In this document: positions 18,873 to 27,921 of the stretch, in pieces
How the letters are laid out: each line of letters opens with the position of its first letter
Numbering within the stretch: the first letter of the stretch is position 1
Source: Shewanella glacialipiscicola
GTDB taxonomy: Bacteria; Pseudomonadota; Gammaproteobacteria; Enterobacterales; Shewanellaceae
Direction: 5' to 3'
DNA: 64,000 nt
NCBI RefSeq assembly: GCF_023283485.1
Contig: NZ_JAKILU010000007.1
Span: 113,343 to 177,342, forward strand
Translations under genes and position numbers: made by a program
The notes under the pieces: model-generated
Databases searched by the model: none
The model's input: the letters and a program-made list of their open reading frames with translations, nothing else
Told to the model about the DNA's origin: nothing

Positions 18873-19415
18873 GTGAAGATTAGATTAGCCTTACCCCAAG
18901 ACATTGATTTATTAGCGATGCTAGAGAAAAAACACCTCAATGATGAGTTAGCATCTGCCGCTATGGGGCTGCAAGGCCAAGCGTTTTCCCATAGTGAGTT
19001 AACTGAGCTAGTAAACAATCATTGGGTTGTAGTGGCTCAAGTTGAACAACAAATTGTGGGTTATGTTATTGCGGGTCGCTGGGGATTTTTTGAGCATTGG
19101 CTCATGTACCGCAGTTTATTGAATCGTTTACCCCAACTTGATTGGGATGGGCCTAAATTAACCAAAACTAACTCTTGCCAATATGGGCCGATTTGGGTGC
19201 AACAAGCTTACAGAGGGCAAGGCGTTTTCGCGGCGTTAGTTAATGAAATTCGCCGCCAAGTTGCCCCGCATTTTAGTTATATGGTGACCTTTATTGCTGA
19301 AGATAATGAGCGCTCTTTTGCCGCCCATTCAGGAAAAGGCCAAATGCAGGTGGTGGACTTTTTTACCGTAGCAGCACGAGATTATTATTTAATGGCGGCA
19401 AAAACGCAGCTGTAA
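18873..19415 (+). CDS. GNAT-family N-acetyltransferase
   Basis: A 180-residue protein starting at GTG (MKIRLALPQDIDLLAMLEK). The fold is seen in VVVAQVEQQIVGYVIAGRWG (beta strands) and the acetyl-CoA loop GPIWVQQAYRGQGVFAALV, which has the RGQGV variant of the binding motif. The middle (residues 70-100) is rich in W, F and L. The substrate is unknown. It may be translated from the same transcript as the small membrane protein upstream. Confidence 0.8.
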   Translation: MKIRLALPQDIDLLAMLEKKHLNDELASAAMGLQGQAFSHSELTELVNNHWVVVAQVEQQIVGYVIAGRWGFFEHWLMYRSLLNRLPQLDWDGPKLTKTNSCQYGPIWVQQAYRGQGVFAALVNEIRRQVAPHFSYMVTFIAEDNERSFAAHSGKGQMQVVDFFTVAARDYYLMAAKTQL

Positions 19416-19506
19416 TCACGCTAATTACTTGCACTGGCTCAGTTTTATTTATGCAAGATTTAGTATTAATGGCAGTCAATGCGAGGGCTAATGATGGGAG
19501 TCGTAC

Positions 19507-19860
19507 ATGAGTACACAATTTGTTGAAGCATTATTAACGGCTTATGCGAAGGTTAATTTAGCGGCTTGGGATAATTTGAGAATTATCTTATCTGAGTGTG
19601 CTCAGCATGGGCATGAGGCGAGGGGATTGGAAGTCGAGTTTGCCTCAGGCTCAGGGCAACAGCCGCACTATTGGGTACAAATAGGCCATATATGGCTCGA
19701 TTGCGGCCGAACTAATGCGTATTCGGCGGCAATGACAATATTAACGGATGAAGATGTTATCCGCGCAAACACTCAAAAAACCTTAGAGTGCGCGATGTTA
19801 TCTCAAGAGCAGATTGGTCTACTTTGCATGCAAAACGCCCATTTCGACCATTGTATTTAA
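19507..19860 (+). CDS. Hypothetical protein, 117 residues
   Basis: A soluble acidic protein beginning MSTQFVEALLTAYAKVNLAA, preceded by GGGAG seven bases before the ATG. It contains W, H and C residues scattered through the chain (SGSGQQPHYWVQIGHIWLDCG) and ends NAHFDHCI. No signal peptide, membrane segment or motif that I recognise. Confidence 0.65.
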   Translation: MSTQFVEALLTAYAKVNLAAWDNLRIILSECAQHGHEARGLEVEFASGSGQQPHYWVQIGHIWLDCGRTNAYSAAMTILTDEDVIRANTQKTLECAMLSQEQIGLLCMQNAHFDHCI

Positions 19861-20107
19861 GCGTTTTGCTAGGCTAAAAAAAGTGCTAATTACGAGCTGT
19901 TTTGTGATGACACCGCAAGTCATGCTGTTGATTACCGCTTAAATGATGCTAAGCATAACGGCTAATGTATAGCCGTATTATTGTATTAGAGCTTTTATAG
20001 GTATCTAAAATCTACTGCTAGCATTAGTCATTTCAGCCATAAAATGTGTATTAATTATCCAATACACGCCATCAAATTGGCCGGCAAACTTTAGCTCTAA
20101 AACAGCG

Positions 20108-20587
20108 TTATTTTCCAATGAAACGGTTATCAGATAGCGTGGTTAAGGGATCTTGTCCATGCTCATACCAACCATCGCGGGTCGGGGTGATATTATCGAA
20201 AGCTTGAATATAGGGTTTGATATCGATAATTGGAGTCTGGTTTAATATATCGATTCCTTTTACATAAATACGATTGTCTTCGATGCGTTCAATTTCAACA
20301 ATTGATAGCCCAATAGGATTGGGGCGTTTCGGGGAGCGGGTTGCAAAAATACCGCGTAATTGATTATCTAAAAAAGGCTTTACCTTTAAGGTGTAATCAT
20401 TACAGCGGTGTAAGTGAAAGAGCACATACAAATGTGAAAATTCGTGTAAATCGGCTAACCCTTCAGTAAATTCAGCATCGATCACTAATACTCCCTGATT
20501 ATTTGCCACTTTACATCCTTGGATTGGCATATTCGCTATGTCGTTATATTCGCTTTCAACAAAGCCTATTGCAGAGAAATTGATCAT
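20108..20587 (-). CDS. Single-domain TrmO/TsaA-like (UPF0066) protein
   Basis: A 159-residue protein of the TrmO family. The beta-barrel domain carries the SAM-site motif RSPKRPNPIGLS (84-95) and the DIKPYI segment (about 142-147). TrmO methylates N6 of t6A37 in tRNA-Thr. The E. coli enzyme is about 235 residues with an extra C-terminal domain; this protein has only the first domain, as archaeal and paralogous members do. It is the last gene of a metal-uptake operon, 96 bases after the TonB receptor with a hairpin between, so its job may differ from tRNA modification. Start supported by AGGAT eight bases before ATG. Confidence 0.8.
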   Translation of the reverse strand: MINFSAIGFVESEYNDIANMPIQGCKVANNQGVLVIDAEFTEGLADLHEFSHLYVLFHLHRCNDYTLKVKPFLDNQLRGIFATRSPKRPNPIGLSIVEIERIEDNRIYVKGIDILNQTPIIDIKPYIQAFDNITPTRDGWYEHGQDPLTTLSDNRFIGK

Positions 20588-20633
20588 GATTAAATATCCT
20601 ATAATTAACCCATTAAGGTTAATTTAAAGCGAT

Positions 20634-20660
20634 AAAGCCGCCATACTGGAGGGCGGCTTT
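20634..20660 (-). terminator. Hairpin between the TonB receptor and the TrmO-like gene
   Basis: AAAGCCGCC (20634-20642) pairs with GGCGGCTTT (20652-20660) around a nine-base loop, 23 bases after the TonB receptor stop. The T tract is short, so it may be a partial terminator that lowers expression of the last gene. Confidence 0.7.
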
Positions 20661-20683
20661 GTGCTTGAAAACAGATTGTCTCG

Positions 20684-22678
20684 TTATATTTTAACCTCAA
20701 CACCTAACCAGTAATTGAGACCTTGTTCGATAAATCCTTCTGAATACTCATAGCTGTGGTCAAAAAGGTTATTGATTGACGCATTGAGTTTTACATTTTC
20801 TGATGCAGTATAGTCAACTCGGATATTGGTTATTGCAAACCCGGCAGCCACTTGAGATGCATCGCTATTACTATAATTGGAAGAACGCGCTTCTTCTGCA
20901 AGTGTAATGCCGATAGGCTCCCATGGTGTAACCGTAATCCACGCATTCGCCATTTGGGTTGGCAAGCCAGTAATCTCGCCTATTTGACCACTTTTTACAT
21001 CACTATTTGTATAGCTATAGCTCAGTCCCATTTCAGCAATACTGTTGATACGCCCCTTGAGGCCTATATCGACTCCCGAATAATCAACTTGGCCTATATT
21101 TCGATTTTGTAATGTATTGGCGTCAATATTTACCGCCTGAATTGCATCATCCACACGATTATAATAAATACTGGCTTCATAGCTCCAATCATCGCTGAAT
21201 AAACCATTATAGGTAATATCAATACTACGAGCGCGCTCTGCATCTAAGTGTGGATTAACGATGGCCACTTGACCCGTAGAAGGCTTAGAGGTCGTATAGC
21301 GCTCTTTTAATGTAGGGAAACGGCTGCGCTCAGAAAATGATACCGATAGATAATCCTGCTGACGAATTTGATATTTCGCCATTGCTTGCCAGTTAAAAGC
21401 ATTTTGGTCATTATCGTCGTATTCAGTAATGCTACCGTTATTTTCAAATTGCATTGCTTGTAAGCTAGTGCGTTTATCGTAACTGATGCCCGCCACAATA
21501 TTAAGCTTTTCATCGACAGCCCATTGGTATTCTGTGGATGCAGAAATAGTGCGATCTTTAAAGCGATCATAATCGCCAATAGGATCGTCTTTTTCCCTAT
21601 GGATATCTTCTTTCCAATGAATTGCGAAAGCGAGTTGGTCTTGCTGGCGGACTTCTGCGGCTAATTGTAATCCTGCACCATTACTATAATCATCATAATG
21701 ACTATAAGAGCCTTTCTTATTATTCAAATCTTTTAATGAGTTATACATCATTAGGGTATTAACAAAATTATCATGGTAAACGCGGCTTTTAAGCGTAAAG
21801 ATATCGCCTAATTTAGTCGTCCCTTGATAGTAATAACTTTCTTTATCATATTCAGGCCACTGCCAATACCGTGACTTTTGTGGGCTAGTACCTGCATAGG
21901 GTGGATTATTTTTTTCACTGTTTTGATTAATATAAGTAAAAACATACTCATCGTCAGCATTAGGGGTAAACCCCAGTTTTACTATGCCACGTTTATCATC
22001 TGCTGCAGAGTTGATTAACTCCCCATCTGAGCCTGCAATATCATTATCAGTGCCGTAAGGTAAGCCTAAGTAATCTTGTTTTAATTGGCTACCGGAAAAC
22101 TGCAAATAACCTAAATCATTACTCATACTTAATGAGGCATTAGCATCGTAGGCGTTCGTTTTATTACGGGTAAACCCTTGGCGGTAGCCTGCGCTAGCTT
22201 CAAATGTTTCTGTGGGTTTATGGGTGGTTAAATTAATTGAGCCGCCCATTTGGTTAGGCCCCTGTAAGAGTGAGGTATATCCTTTTGATACTTCAATTGA
22301 ATCGAGGTTAGAGGTTAAAAATCGGCCTAAATCTAGATTGCCATCGTAGGGGATATAAATCGGAATGCCATCGTAAAATACCGGGACTTGGCGATTATCA
22401 AAACCACGCACTCGTACTTGTAGTTCGTTGCGATTACCCGATTTTTGGAGTGAAACACCGGGAATTGTGCTTAAGGCATTAGCGACATTATTTTTACCTA
22501 ATTTCTCTATCGTCTTTTGGTCAATACGCGCACTGGTATCAGCAACGGCGCTACCCCATATAGTTATTCTTTCTGGATTATTATCTGCTAATTGATTTTG
22601 TGCTATTTCATTAGCTATTAGAGGGTGTGAAATTCCCATTGCAATTAATAATGGAAGATAGATTTGTTTATATCGCAT
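20684..22678 (-). CDS. TonB-dependent outer-membrane receptor
   Basis: A 664-residue receptor with a signal peptide (MRYKQIYLPLLIAMGISHPLIA). A plug domain spans about 40-145 (IEKLGKNNVANALSTIPGVS, VRVRGFDNRQVPVFYDGIPI, GPNQMGGSINLTTHKP), then a 22-strand barrel ends YWLGVEVKI. The plug lacks a signalling N-terminal extension, so it does not talk to an ECF sigma factor. It is the outer-membrane partner of the FecBCD-type importer encoded upstream in the same operon. The ligand is unknown; the ModE-like operator before the operon points to molybdate, tungstate or a chelate of them rather than an iron siderophore. Confidence 0.9.
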   Translation of the reverse strand: MRYKQIYLPLLIAMGISHPLIANEIAQNQLADNNPERITIWGSAVADTSARIDQKTIEKLGKNNVANALSTIPGVSLQKSGNRNELQVRVRGFDNRQVPVFYDGIPIYIPYDGNLDLGRFLTSNLDSIEVSKGYTSLLQGPNQMGGSINLTTHKPTETFEASAGYRQGFTRNKTNAYDANASLSMSNDLGYLQFSGSQLKQDYLGLPYGTDNDIAGSDGELINSAADDKRGIVKLGFTPNADDEYVFTYINQNSEKNNPPYAGTSPQKSRYWQWPEYDKESYYYQGTTKLGDIFTLKSRVYHDNFVNTLMMYNSLKDLNNKKGSYSHYDDYSNGAGLQLAAEVRQQDQLAFAIHWKEDIHREKDDPIGDYDRFKDRTISASTEYQWAVDEKLNIVAGISYDKRTSLQAMQFENNGSITEYDDNDQNAFNWQAMAKYQIRQQDYLSVSFSERSRFPTLKERYTTSKPSTGQVAIVNPHLDAERARSIDITYNGLFSDDWSYEASIYYNRVDDAIQAVNIDANTLQNRNIGQVDYSGVDIGLKGRINSIAEMGLSYSYTNSDVKSGQIGEITGLPTQMANAWITVTPWEPIGITLAEEARSSNYSNSDASQVAAGFAITNIRVDYTASENVKLNASINNLFDHSYEYSEGFIEQGLNYWLGVEVKI

Positions 22679-22786
22679 AGTAATCTCTTTCTTATAGATG
22701 TAGTTAAGTGAAATAGCAGCGCCTGATGGCTGCTATTTTATTGATATTTAATTGTGGTCTTTATTAAAGTTGCAGTAGCTTGCTAC

Positions 22787-23599
22787 TTATTTACTTAATG
22801 CCACTTTGTCCCAATACACTAATGCCCAATCTCGAGACGGGGATATCAGCGCTTCTCCGATACGGCTTTTATGTTGATAGTAATCAAATAAACGATTATT
22901 CTCTTCATCTGTGAGCCCGCCTAATGACCAATCAATTGTTTTAGAAAACTGCTCAAAATTGTTATTTTTATCTAAACAATTATTTGATTTAATATAATCA
23001 ACCTGTGGGTTAATACCCATTTGATATAAAATGTTGACGGCAAAAATATAATTGGGCAGTTCAATTACGTTTCGCCCGATTGCAGCTTGTATTTCAATAT
23101 CCACAAAAGAGGTAGATACCGTATGTGTGGTATAAACCCTGAGTTTAGCTTTATCGTTAAGCTTAATGAGCGCCGCACGTAAGTCGGACACTAAGGTGGA
23201 GCGTGATGCAACGGCAATATCACATTGTGGAATATCCTGCCAATCATCTTCCCATGATTTATTCAGTAGGGTGACATTGTTCAGTCCCATTGCGTTTGCC
23301 CGACGATGTGCGACATCTAACATGCCTTGGCTGTAATCCACGCCATAAACATGAGTTAGGTTTTCGGCTATGTTCAAACAGACTGAACCGGGACCACAAC
23401 CCATATCGAATAAAGTTGAGGCGCCGCGCAAATCAATTTTTGCTAATAGTTGGGTCAAGTAACCGTCATTAGCAGGAGCACAATCGTTTGCCATGGCTTC
23501 TGCACGCTTGTCCCAATGCTCTGGTTTTTTAGTGGTTCGCCCCGCTAATTGCATTTGCTGTTGGTATAATCCAGCGAAATCCAGCTCATCTAATAACAT
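22787..23599 (-). CDS. Class I SAM-dependent methyltransferase in the uptake operon
   Basis: A 270-residue Rossmann-fold methyltransferase with the SAM-binding loop FDMGCGPGS (64-72), an acidic residue ending the second strand (YGVDYSQGMLDVA) and a DIAVASRS segment in the motif IV position. The C-terminal third carries no domain I can name. Start supported by GAGG seven bases before ATG. It sits 21 bases after the ATPase gene and 108 before the receptor, clearly part of the operon. The substrate is unknown; modification of a metal-binding small molecule is one possibility, but no biosynthetic genes for such a molecule are nearby. Confidence 0.82.
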   Translation of the reverse strand: MLLDELDFAGLYQQQMQLAGRTTKKPEHWDKRAEAMANDCAPANDGYLTQLLAKIDLRGASTLFDMGCGPGSVCLNIAENLTHVYGVDYSQGMLDVAHRRANAMGLNNVTLLNKSWEDDWQDIPQCDIAVASRSTLVSDLRAALIKLNDKAKLRVYTTHTVSTSFVDIEIQAAIGRNVIELPNYIFAVNILYQMGINPQVDYIKSNNCLDKNNNFEQFSKTIDWSLGGLTDEENNRLFDYYQHKSRIGEALISPSRDWALVYWDKVALSK

Positions 23600-23620
23600 T
23601 GTTTTTCCTCATGTTTATCT

Positions 23621-24376
23621 TTAAATATCGAGGCCCAAGTGGTTTCTAATATCGCTTTCTTGGACACCATAAAGTGTGGTGAGACGTTTTGCACTAAGCA
23701 TGTCGCTAATCGAACCTTGTTGTATTGGTTGATCTTTTGCCACTAGTACTACCTTGTCTGCTACGGCCTTAGCATGCATAGGATGGTGCGTTGACATTAA
23801 TACCGTTATGCCCTCTTTTTTAAGCGTGCGGATCCTTTCGAGTAAGGTAATTTGATGGCCAAAATCGAGGCTAGCTGCTGGCTCGTCCATGATAAGTAGT
23901 GTGGGTTGTTGGATCAGTGCTCTGGCGATTAAAACCAACTGGCGCTCACCGCCACTGAGTGAAGGATATTGCCGTTTAGCGAGATGGGCGATATCAAGCA
24001 TTAGCAACAACTCCATTGCCAAAGCGCGGTCTTTAACGCCAGGCTGGGAAAATAATTTTAGATGCGCGCAGCGTCCCATCATCACCATATCAAGCACACT
24101 AAATGCAAAAGGGCCATCATGCGCTTGCGGTACATAGGCCACGGCTTGTGCCAGCTCGGTGGTGTTCCATAAATGGAGGGCTTTATCGTGTAGTTGAATA
24201 CTGCCACCCTTGAGCGGCAAAATTCCTAATAGGCTACGTATAATGGTGGTTTTGCCGCAACCATTCGTCCCCAAAAGACAGCACACTTCTCCCGTTTTTA
24301 CGGTAAAAGAAACATCGCGGAGGACGGGATGTCGGTTATAACCGATATCGGCATGATTGAAATTGACGATAGTCAC
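23621..24376 (-). CDS. ABC importer ATPase (FecE/BtuD/MolC type)
   Basis: A 251-residue nucleotide-binding subunit with Walker A GTNGCGKTT (36-44), signature LSGGERQLVLIARAL (about 139-153), Walker B LLIMDEPAASLD and the switch His in LMSTHHPMHA. The GTG start overlaps the permease stop by four bases, so the two are translationally coupled. It powers uptake across the inner membrane. The type II importer family includes siderophore, heme, cobalamin and molybdate (MolC) systems; sequence alone does not choose, but the ModE-like operator favours an oxyanion. Confidence 0.9.
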   Translation of the reverse strand: MTIVNFNHADIGYNRHPVLRDVSFTVKTGEVCCLLGTNGCGKTTIIRSLLGILPLKGGSIQLHDKALHLWNTTELAQAVAYVPQAHDGPFAFSVLDMVMMGRCAHLKLFSQPGVKDRALAMELLLMLDIAHLAKRQYPSLSGGERQLVLIARALIQQPTLLIMDEPAASLDFGHQITLLERIRTLKKEGITVLMSTHHPMHAKAVADKVVLVAKDQPIQQGSISDMLSAKRLTTLYGVQESDIRNHLGLDI

Positions 24377-25362
24377 AGCCGCTCTCTCCTCATCAGTAAA
24401 ATAAGGAAAAATGGCGCGCCAATCAGTGCAGTAATAATACCTAAGGGCAATTCCACAGTACCGACGCTGCGGGCAATGGTGTCGGTAAATAATAATAAAA
24501 TGGCACCCACTGCCATCGACAATGGCAATAATTGTTGGTTATTCGCACCGGTTAATGTGCGGCAGATATGAGGAACCACTAATCCAACCCAACCAATAAT
24601 ACCGGCAATGGACACAGTGCAGGCGGTGATTAAGGTCGCACTAATGATAAAGATAATCCGTAAGCGGGTGACATTAACGCCAATTGCTTTGGCTTCGTCA
24701 TCGGGAAGGCTTAAAAGGTTCATGCGCCAACGTAGTAGAAATAATGGCAATAATCCTATGAAGATTAATGGCATAGCGATGGCAATATCATCTAAGGTAA
24801 TTGAGTTTAATCCACCAAGTAACCAAAACGTAATTGAAGGAAGCTCAATATAAGGGTCTGCAAACACTTTTATCAGTGAAATCCCTGCACCACATAAAGT
24901 GCCGATGGCAATACCAATCAATACGAGTGATAACACCGGATCTTGTCGGCGCGTAAATTTGGCAATGACACACACCAACACGACTACTGTGATGCCTCCT
25001 GTAAAGGCAAAAGCCTGAATGAATAACATCGGTAATCCAAGCAAAATTGCCGCGCTTGCTCCTAAACCCGCTCCGGCAGAAACGCCTAAAATATCCGGTG
25101 AAACTAACGGATTACGGAACATACCTTGATAGGCCGTACCTGCGGCAGAAAGGCTGGCACCCACCAATATGGCAGCCAATATCCTAGGCAGACGAATTTG
25201 CCAAAATACAATTGAAAGGCGAGGATCGCTGGATAAATGGGAAGAAAAAATCAATTCGTTAATTTGCCCTAGTGAGAGGGGATATTTGCCTGCTGTGAGC
25301 GCTAAAAACATACTCATTAAGAGTAATAAGCTCACAACCCCGATGGTTTTTGACATCATCAT
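24373..25362 (-). CDS. ABC importer permease (FecCD/BtuC/MolB type)
   Basis: A 329-residue membrane protein with about ten transmembrane helices and the FecCD family signature. It has RLPRILAAILVGASLSAAGTAYQG near residue 55, NPLVSPDILGVSAGAGLGAS, and the ATPase-coupling loop with WVGLVVPHICRTLTG near residue 265. It forms the homodimeric channel for the substrate-binding protein and ATPase encoded on either side. Its ATG overlaps the TGA of the substrate-binding protein gene by four bases. Haemophilus MolB, a molybdate/tungstate permease, belongs to the same family. Confidence 0.9.
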   Translation of the reverse strand: MMMSKTIGVVSLLLLMSMFLALTAGKYPLSLGQINELIFSSHLSSDPRLSIVFWQIRLPRILAAILVGASLSAAGTAYQGMFRNPLVSPDILGVSAGAGLGASAAILLGLPMLFIQAFAFTGGITVVVLVCVIAKFTRRQDPVLSLVLIGIAIGTLCGAGISLIKVFADPYIELPSITFWLLGGLNSITLDDIAIAMPLIFIGLLPLFLLRWRMNLLSLPDDEAKAIGVNVTRLRIIFIISATLITACTVSIAGIIGWVGLVVPHICRTLTGANNQQLLPLSMAVGAILLLFTDTIARSVGTVELPLGIITALIGAPFFLILLMRRERL

Positions 25363-26390
25363 GGCTGTTTCACTAATTGTTGGTATGACTCATCACTAAG
25401 CGTGCTATGGAAAAATAGCTCGAAGAAGGCTTGTGTATCTGCCTGTAACCCTGCCTGCATTTTAGGATCGAAATGGGCATGTAATCTTCGCAAACCTAAT
25501 AAACGATTAATACCCGGTGGTGCATCTAGCCAACCAAACGGAAAACGAGGGTAGTGTAAAACCTGCCGTTGCTGTACAGCGTTAATACCTTGCCATTGGC
25601 TGTTGGTTAAAATGTGCTGATATGTGGATTCATCCTGTGTTAAAACCACATCCGGTTGCCATAGCAGTAATTGCTCCATCGATACTTGTCCAAGGCCATG
25701 GCGTCCAGCTTGTTTTGCTACATTTTCTAATCCAAGTAGTTCGGCTGCCTCGGTATGTAATGACCCCGCTAAACCTGTTTCTAATCCTTTTGCGCCTCTG
25801 GCGGCATAGAACTGCAGAGGTTTTCTTTGAGTTAATGAAAAGGTGCGGGCATCAGTTAGTATTTTTTCAGCCATATTCGCTAAGGGTTCAGCCCTTGCTA
25901 CCACGCCAAGAACATCAGCTACTTGCCTGATTTGTTCGGCTGAGTCAGACAATTTACCGCTAACTAAAAGATAGGGGATCCCCGTGAGTGCGGTAATACG
26001 CTCCGCCTGAGAGCGAAAAGTGTCAGTAACACTGCCGCTGTCGATAATAATATCTGGTTTGAGTGCGAGTAACTGTTCAATCGACAAGGTGCTAGCACGG
26101 CCCGATAATCGGCCTAGCTTAGGTAGTGTCTGTATGCTTTGTGAGAACCATGGGTTATTTCGTGGGATTTCAAAGGCTGAAAACCCAAGTAACTTTTCGG
26201 GTACTAGGGCTAACAGTAATATATCAGCAGGAGCGCCAGCACTGAGTACGCGTTGGATTTTGTTAGCCGCAGGGAGCTTACCAAATGGGAAGACTAATGA
26301 TTGATTCATCGCCCATAGTGTTGAGGGTACTGCAGTTAAAAGGCCGCAAGAAGCTAACGCTTTTAATAATAAACGCTTCTTTGTATCCAT
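25359..26390 (-). CDS. Periplasmic substrate-binding protein (FecB/BtuF/MolA type)
   Basis: A 343-residue protein with a signal peptide (MDTKKRLLLKALASCG... cut after LWA, about residue 27) and two lobes joined by a long helix, as in class III (PF01497) binding proteins. Motifs include SAGAPADILLLALVPEKLLG, LLALKPDIIIDSG, LLLWQPDVVLT and PFGWLDAPPGINRLLGLRRL; the last, with a Trp and PP before NRLLG, is common in oxyanion- or metal-binding members. I chose the ATG at 26390. The ModE-like box begins 20 bases upstream, so the leader is short. It is the first gene of the uptake operon. Confidence 0.87.
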   Translation of the reverse strand: MDTKKRLLLKALASCGLLTAVPSTLWAMNQSLVFPFGKLPAANKIQRVLSAGAPADILLLALVPEKLLGFSAFEIPRNNPWFSQSIQTLPKLGRLSGRASTLSIEQLLALKPDIIIDSGSVTDTFRSQAERITALTGIPYLLVSGKLSDSAEQIRQVADVLGVVARAEPLANMAEKILTDARTFSLTQRKPLQFYAARGAKGLETGLAGSLHTEAAELLGLENVAKQAGRHGLGQVSMEQLLLWQPDVVLTQDESTYQHILTNSQWQGINAVQQRQVLHYPRFPFGWLDAPPGINRLLGLRRLHAHFDPKMQAGLQADTQAFFELFFHSTLSDESYQQLVKQP

Positions 26391-26409
26391 GAAATAATGC
26401 CACAATATT

Positions 26410-26433
26410 CGATATATAGTTATGTATATAGCG
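26410..26433. promoter_or_regulatory. ModE operator-like site before the uptake operon
   Basis: CGATATAT-N8-ATATAGCG: 24 bases in all, with both arms matching CGnTATAT and its complement exactly. The length and arms equal the known ModE operator layout of the E. coli modA promoter (CGTTATAT-N8-ACATAACG). It ends 20 bases before the substrate-binding protein ATG. On the minus strand TTGACA (26457-26462) followed by TACCCT 17 bases later could form the promoter, with the site over the transcription start, a position for repression by molybdate-loaded ModE. No modE gene is in the window. Confidence 0.8.
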
Positions 26434-26676
26434 AAGGGTATGGAAACATTAAAATGATGTCAAGGTGTTGCAATTTACGCTGATAGAAATGTGATTTAGC
26501 TCTAAGTTGTATGATTTTTGTGAGTCTTAAGATTTGTTGCTTAGTAATTTTTATGTACTGTATTTTTATTAGCGCGCCATTTTTCCGTGCATTTGCATGT
26601 AGTTCAGTTAAGTCTGCTTGTTAGCAGAATGAGTTAGCAGGTTTATTTAATCGGTTAAGTTAAATTTAGGATGTAA

Positions 26677-26700
26677 AAAAACCGCTGGGTAGCGGTTTTT
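26677..26700 (-). terminator. Rho-independent terminator after metK
   Basis: AAAAACCGCT (26677-26686), loop GGGT, AGCGGTTTTT (26691-26700). On the minus strand it follows the metK stop by 42 bases and ends in a run of seven T. Confidence 0.9.
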
Positions 26701-26742
26701 ATGTTTTGTAATCTTAGCAGCTTAAATCGTAAACGATTTAAA

Positions 26743-27894
26743 TTATAAACCCGCGTCAGCGCGCAGTGCTTCTGCTTTATCGGTCGCTTCCCAAGGGAAC
26801 TCGTTACGACCAAAGTGGCCATAAGCGGCAGTTGCTTGGTAAATCGGGCGAGCTAAATCTAACATAGCCGTTAAGCCGTATGGACGTAGTTCAAAGTGTT
26901 GACGCACTAGTTTGATCAGCAGTTCTTCAGACACTTTACCCGTACCGAAGGTTTCGATGCTGATAGAAGTAGGCTCTGCCACACCAATCGCGTAAGACAC
27001 TTGGATTTCACAGCGATCAGCAAGACCCGCGGCAACGATGTTTTTAGCCACATAACGGGCGGCATAGGCTGCACTGCGATCCACTTTTGATGGATCTTTA
27101 CCCGAGAATGCGCCGCCACCGTGACGAGCCATGCCGCCGTAGGTATCAACGATGATCTTACGACCGGTTAAGCCGCAATCACCTACTGGGCCACCGATAA
27201 CAAAACGGCCAGTTGGGTTGATAAAGAACTTAGTATCTTTATTTAACCATTGGGCTGGCAGAACAGGCTTGATGATGGTTTCCATCACGCCTTCAATTAA
27301 GTCGGCTTGTGAAACGTCGTCTCTGTGCTGAGTCGATAAAACGACAGCATCGATACCGACAATTTTGCCATCATCATAGGCAAAAGTGACTTGGCTTTTT
27401 GCATCTGGGCGTAACCAAGGCAGTGTGCCGCTTTTACGTACTTCAGACTGACGCTTTACTAATGCATGGGCATAAGTGATAGGCGCAGGCATTAATACGT
27501 CGGTTTCGTTGTTGGCATAACCAAACATTAACCCTTGATCGCCAGCACCTTGCTCAGCAGGATCAGCGCGGTCCACACCTTGATTAATGTCGGGCGATTG
27601 CTTACCAATGGCGTTTAATACCGCGCATGAGTCTGCATCAAAACCCATATCTGAATTGGTATAACCAATTTCACGCACGGTTTTACGGGTGATTTCTTCG
27701 ATATCAACCCAAGCAGAAGTGGTGACTTCGCCGCCCACTAATACCATGCCAGTTTTGACATAGGTTTCACACGCCACGCGTGCTTTAGGATCTTGAGCCA
27801 GAATTGCATCTAGCACAGCATCAGAAATCTGATCTGCAATTTTATCGGGATGACCTTCTGAGACCGACTCAGAAGTAAACAAGTGCTTTGCCAT
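26743..27894 (-). CDS. metK: S-adenosylmethionine synthetase
   Basis: Makes SAM from methionine and ATP. The 383-residue length and all signatures match: the N-terminal [16 protein letters not shown] with the catalytic His and Mg-binding Asp, the nonapeptide GAGDQGLMF (about 118) that binds adenine, and the phosphate loop [16 protein letters not shown] (about 257-272). It is divergent from tkt. The operator-like met-box array 28 bases upstream implies MetJ repression when SAM is plentiful. This SAM supply serves the several methyltransferases in the window. Confidence 0.98.
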   Translation of the reverse strand: MAKHLFTSESVSEGHPDKIADQISDAVLDAILAQDPKARVACETYVKTGMVLVGGEVTTSAWVDIEEITRKTVREIGYTNSDMGFDADSCAVLNAIGKQSPDINQGVDRADPAEQGAGDQGLMFGYANNETDVLMPAPITYAHALVKRQSEVRKSGTLPWLRPDAKSQVTFAYDDGKIVGIDAVVLSTQHRDDVSQADLIEGVMETIIKPVLPAQWLNKDTKFFINPTGRFVIGGPVGDCGLTGRKIIVDTYGGMARHGGGAFSGKDPSKVDRSAAYAARYVAKNIVAAGLADRCEIQVSYAIGVAEPTSISIETFGTGKVSEELLIKLVRQHFELRPYGLTAMLDLARPIYQATAAYGHFGRNEFPWEATDKAEALRADAGL

Positions 27895-27921
27895 AGTAGG
27901 AAAATCTCGTCGTTAGCATTC

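Noticed and set aside
26406..26676. A cobalamin riboswitch or Fur box as control of the ABC/TonB operon
   Set aside because: No B12-box-like sequence or branched leader and no GATAATGATAATCATTATC-like repeat; the leader is only about 20 bases and the ModE-like site explains the region better.
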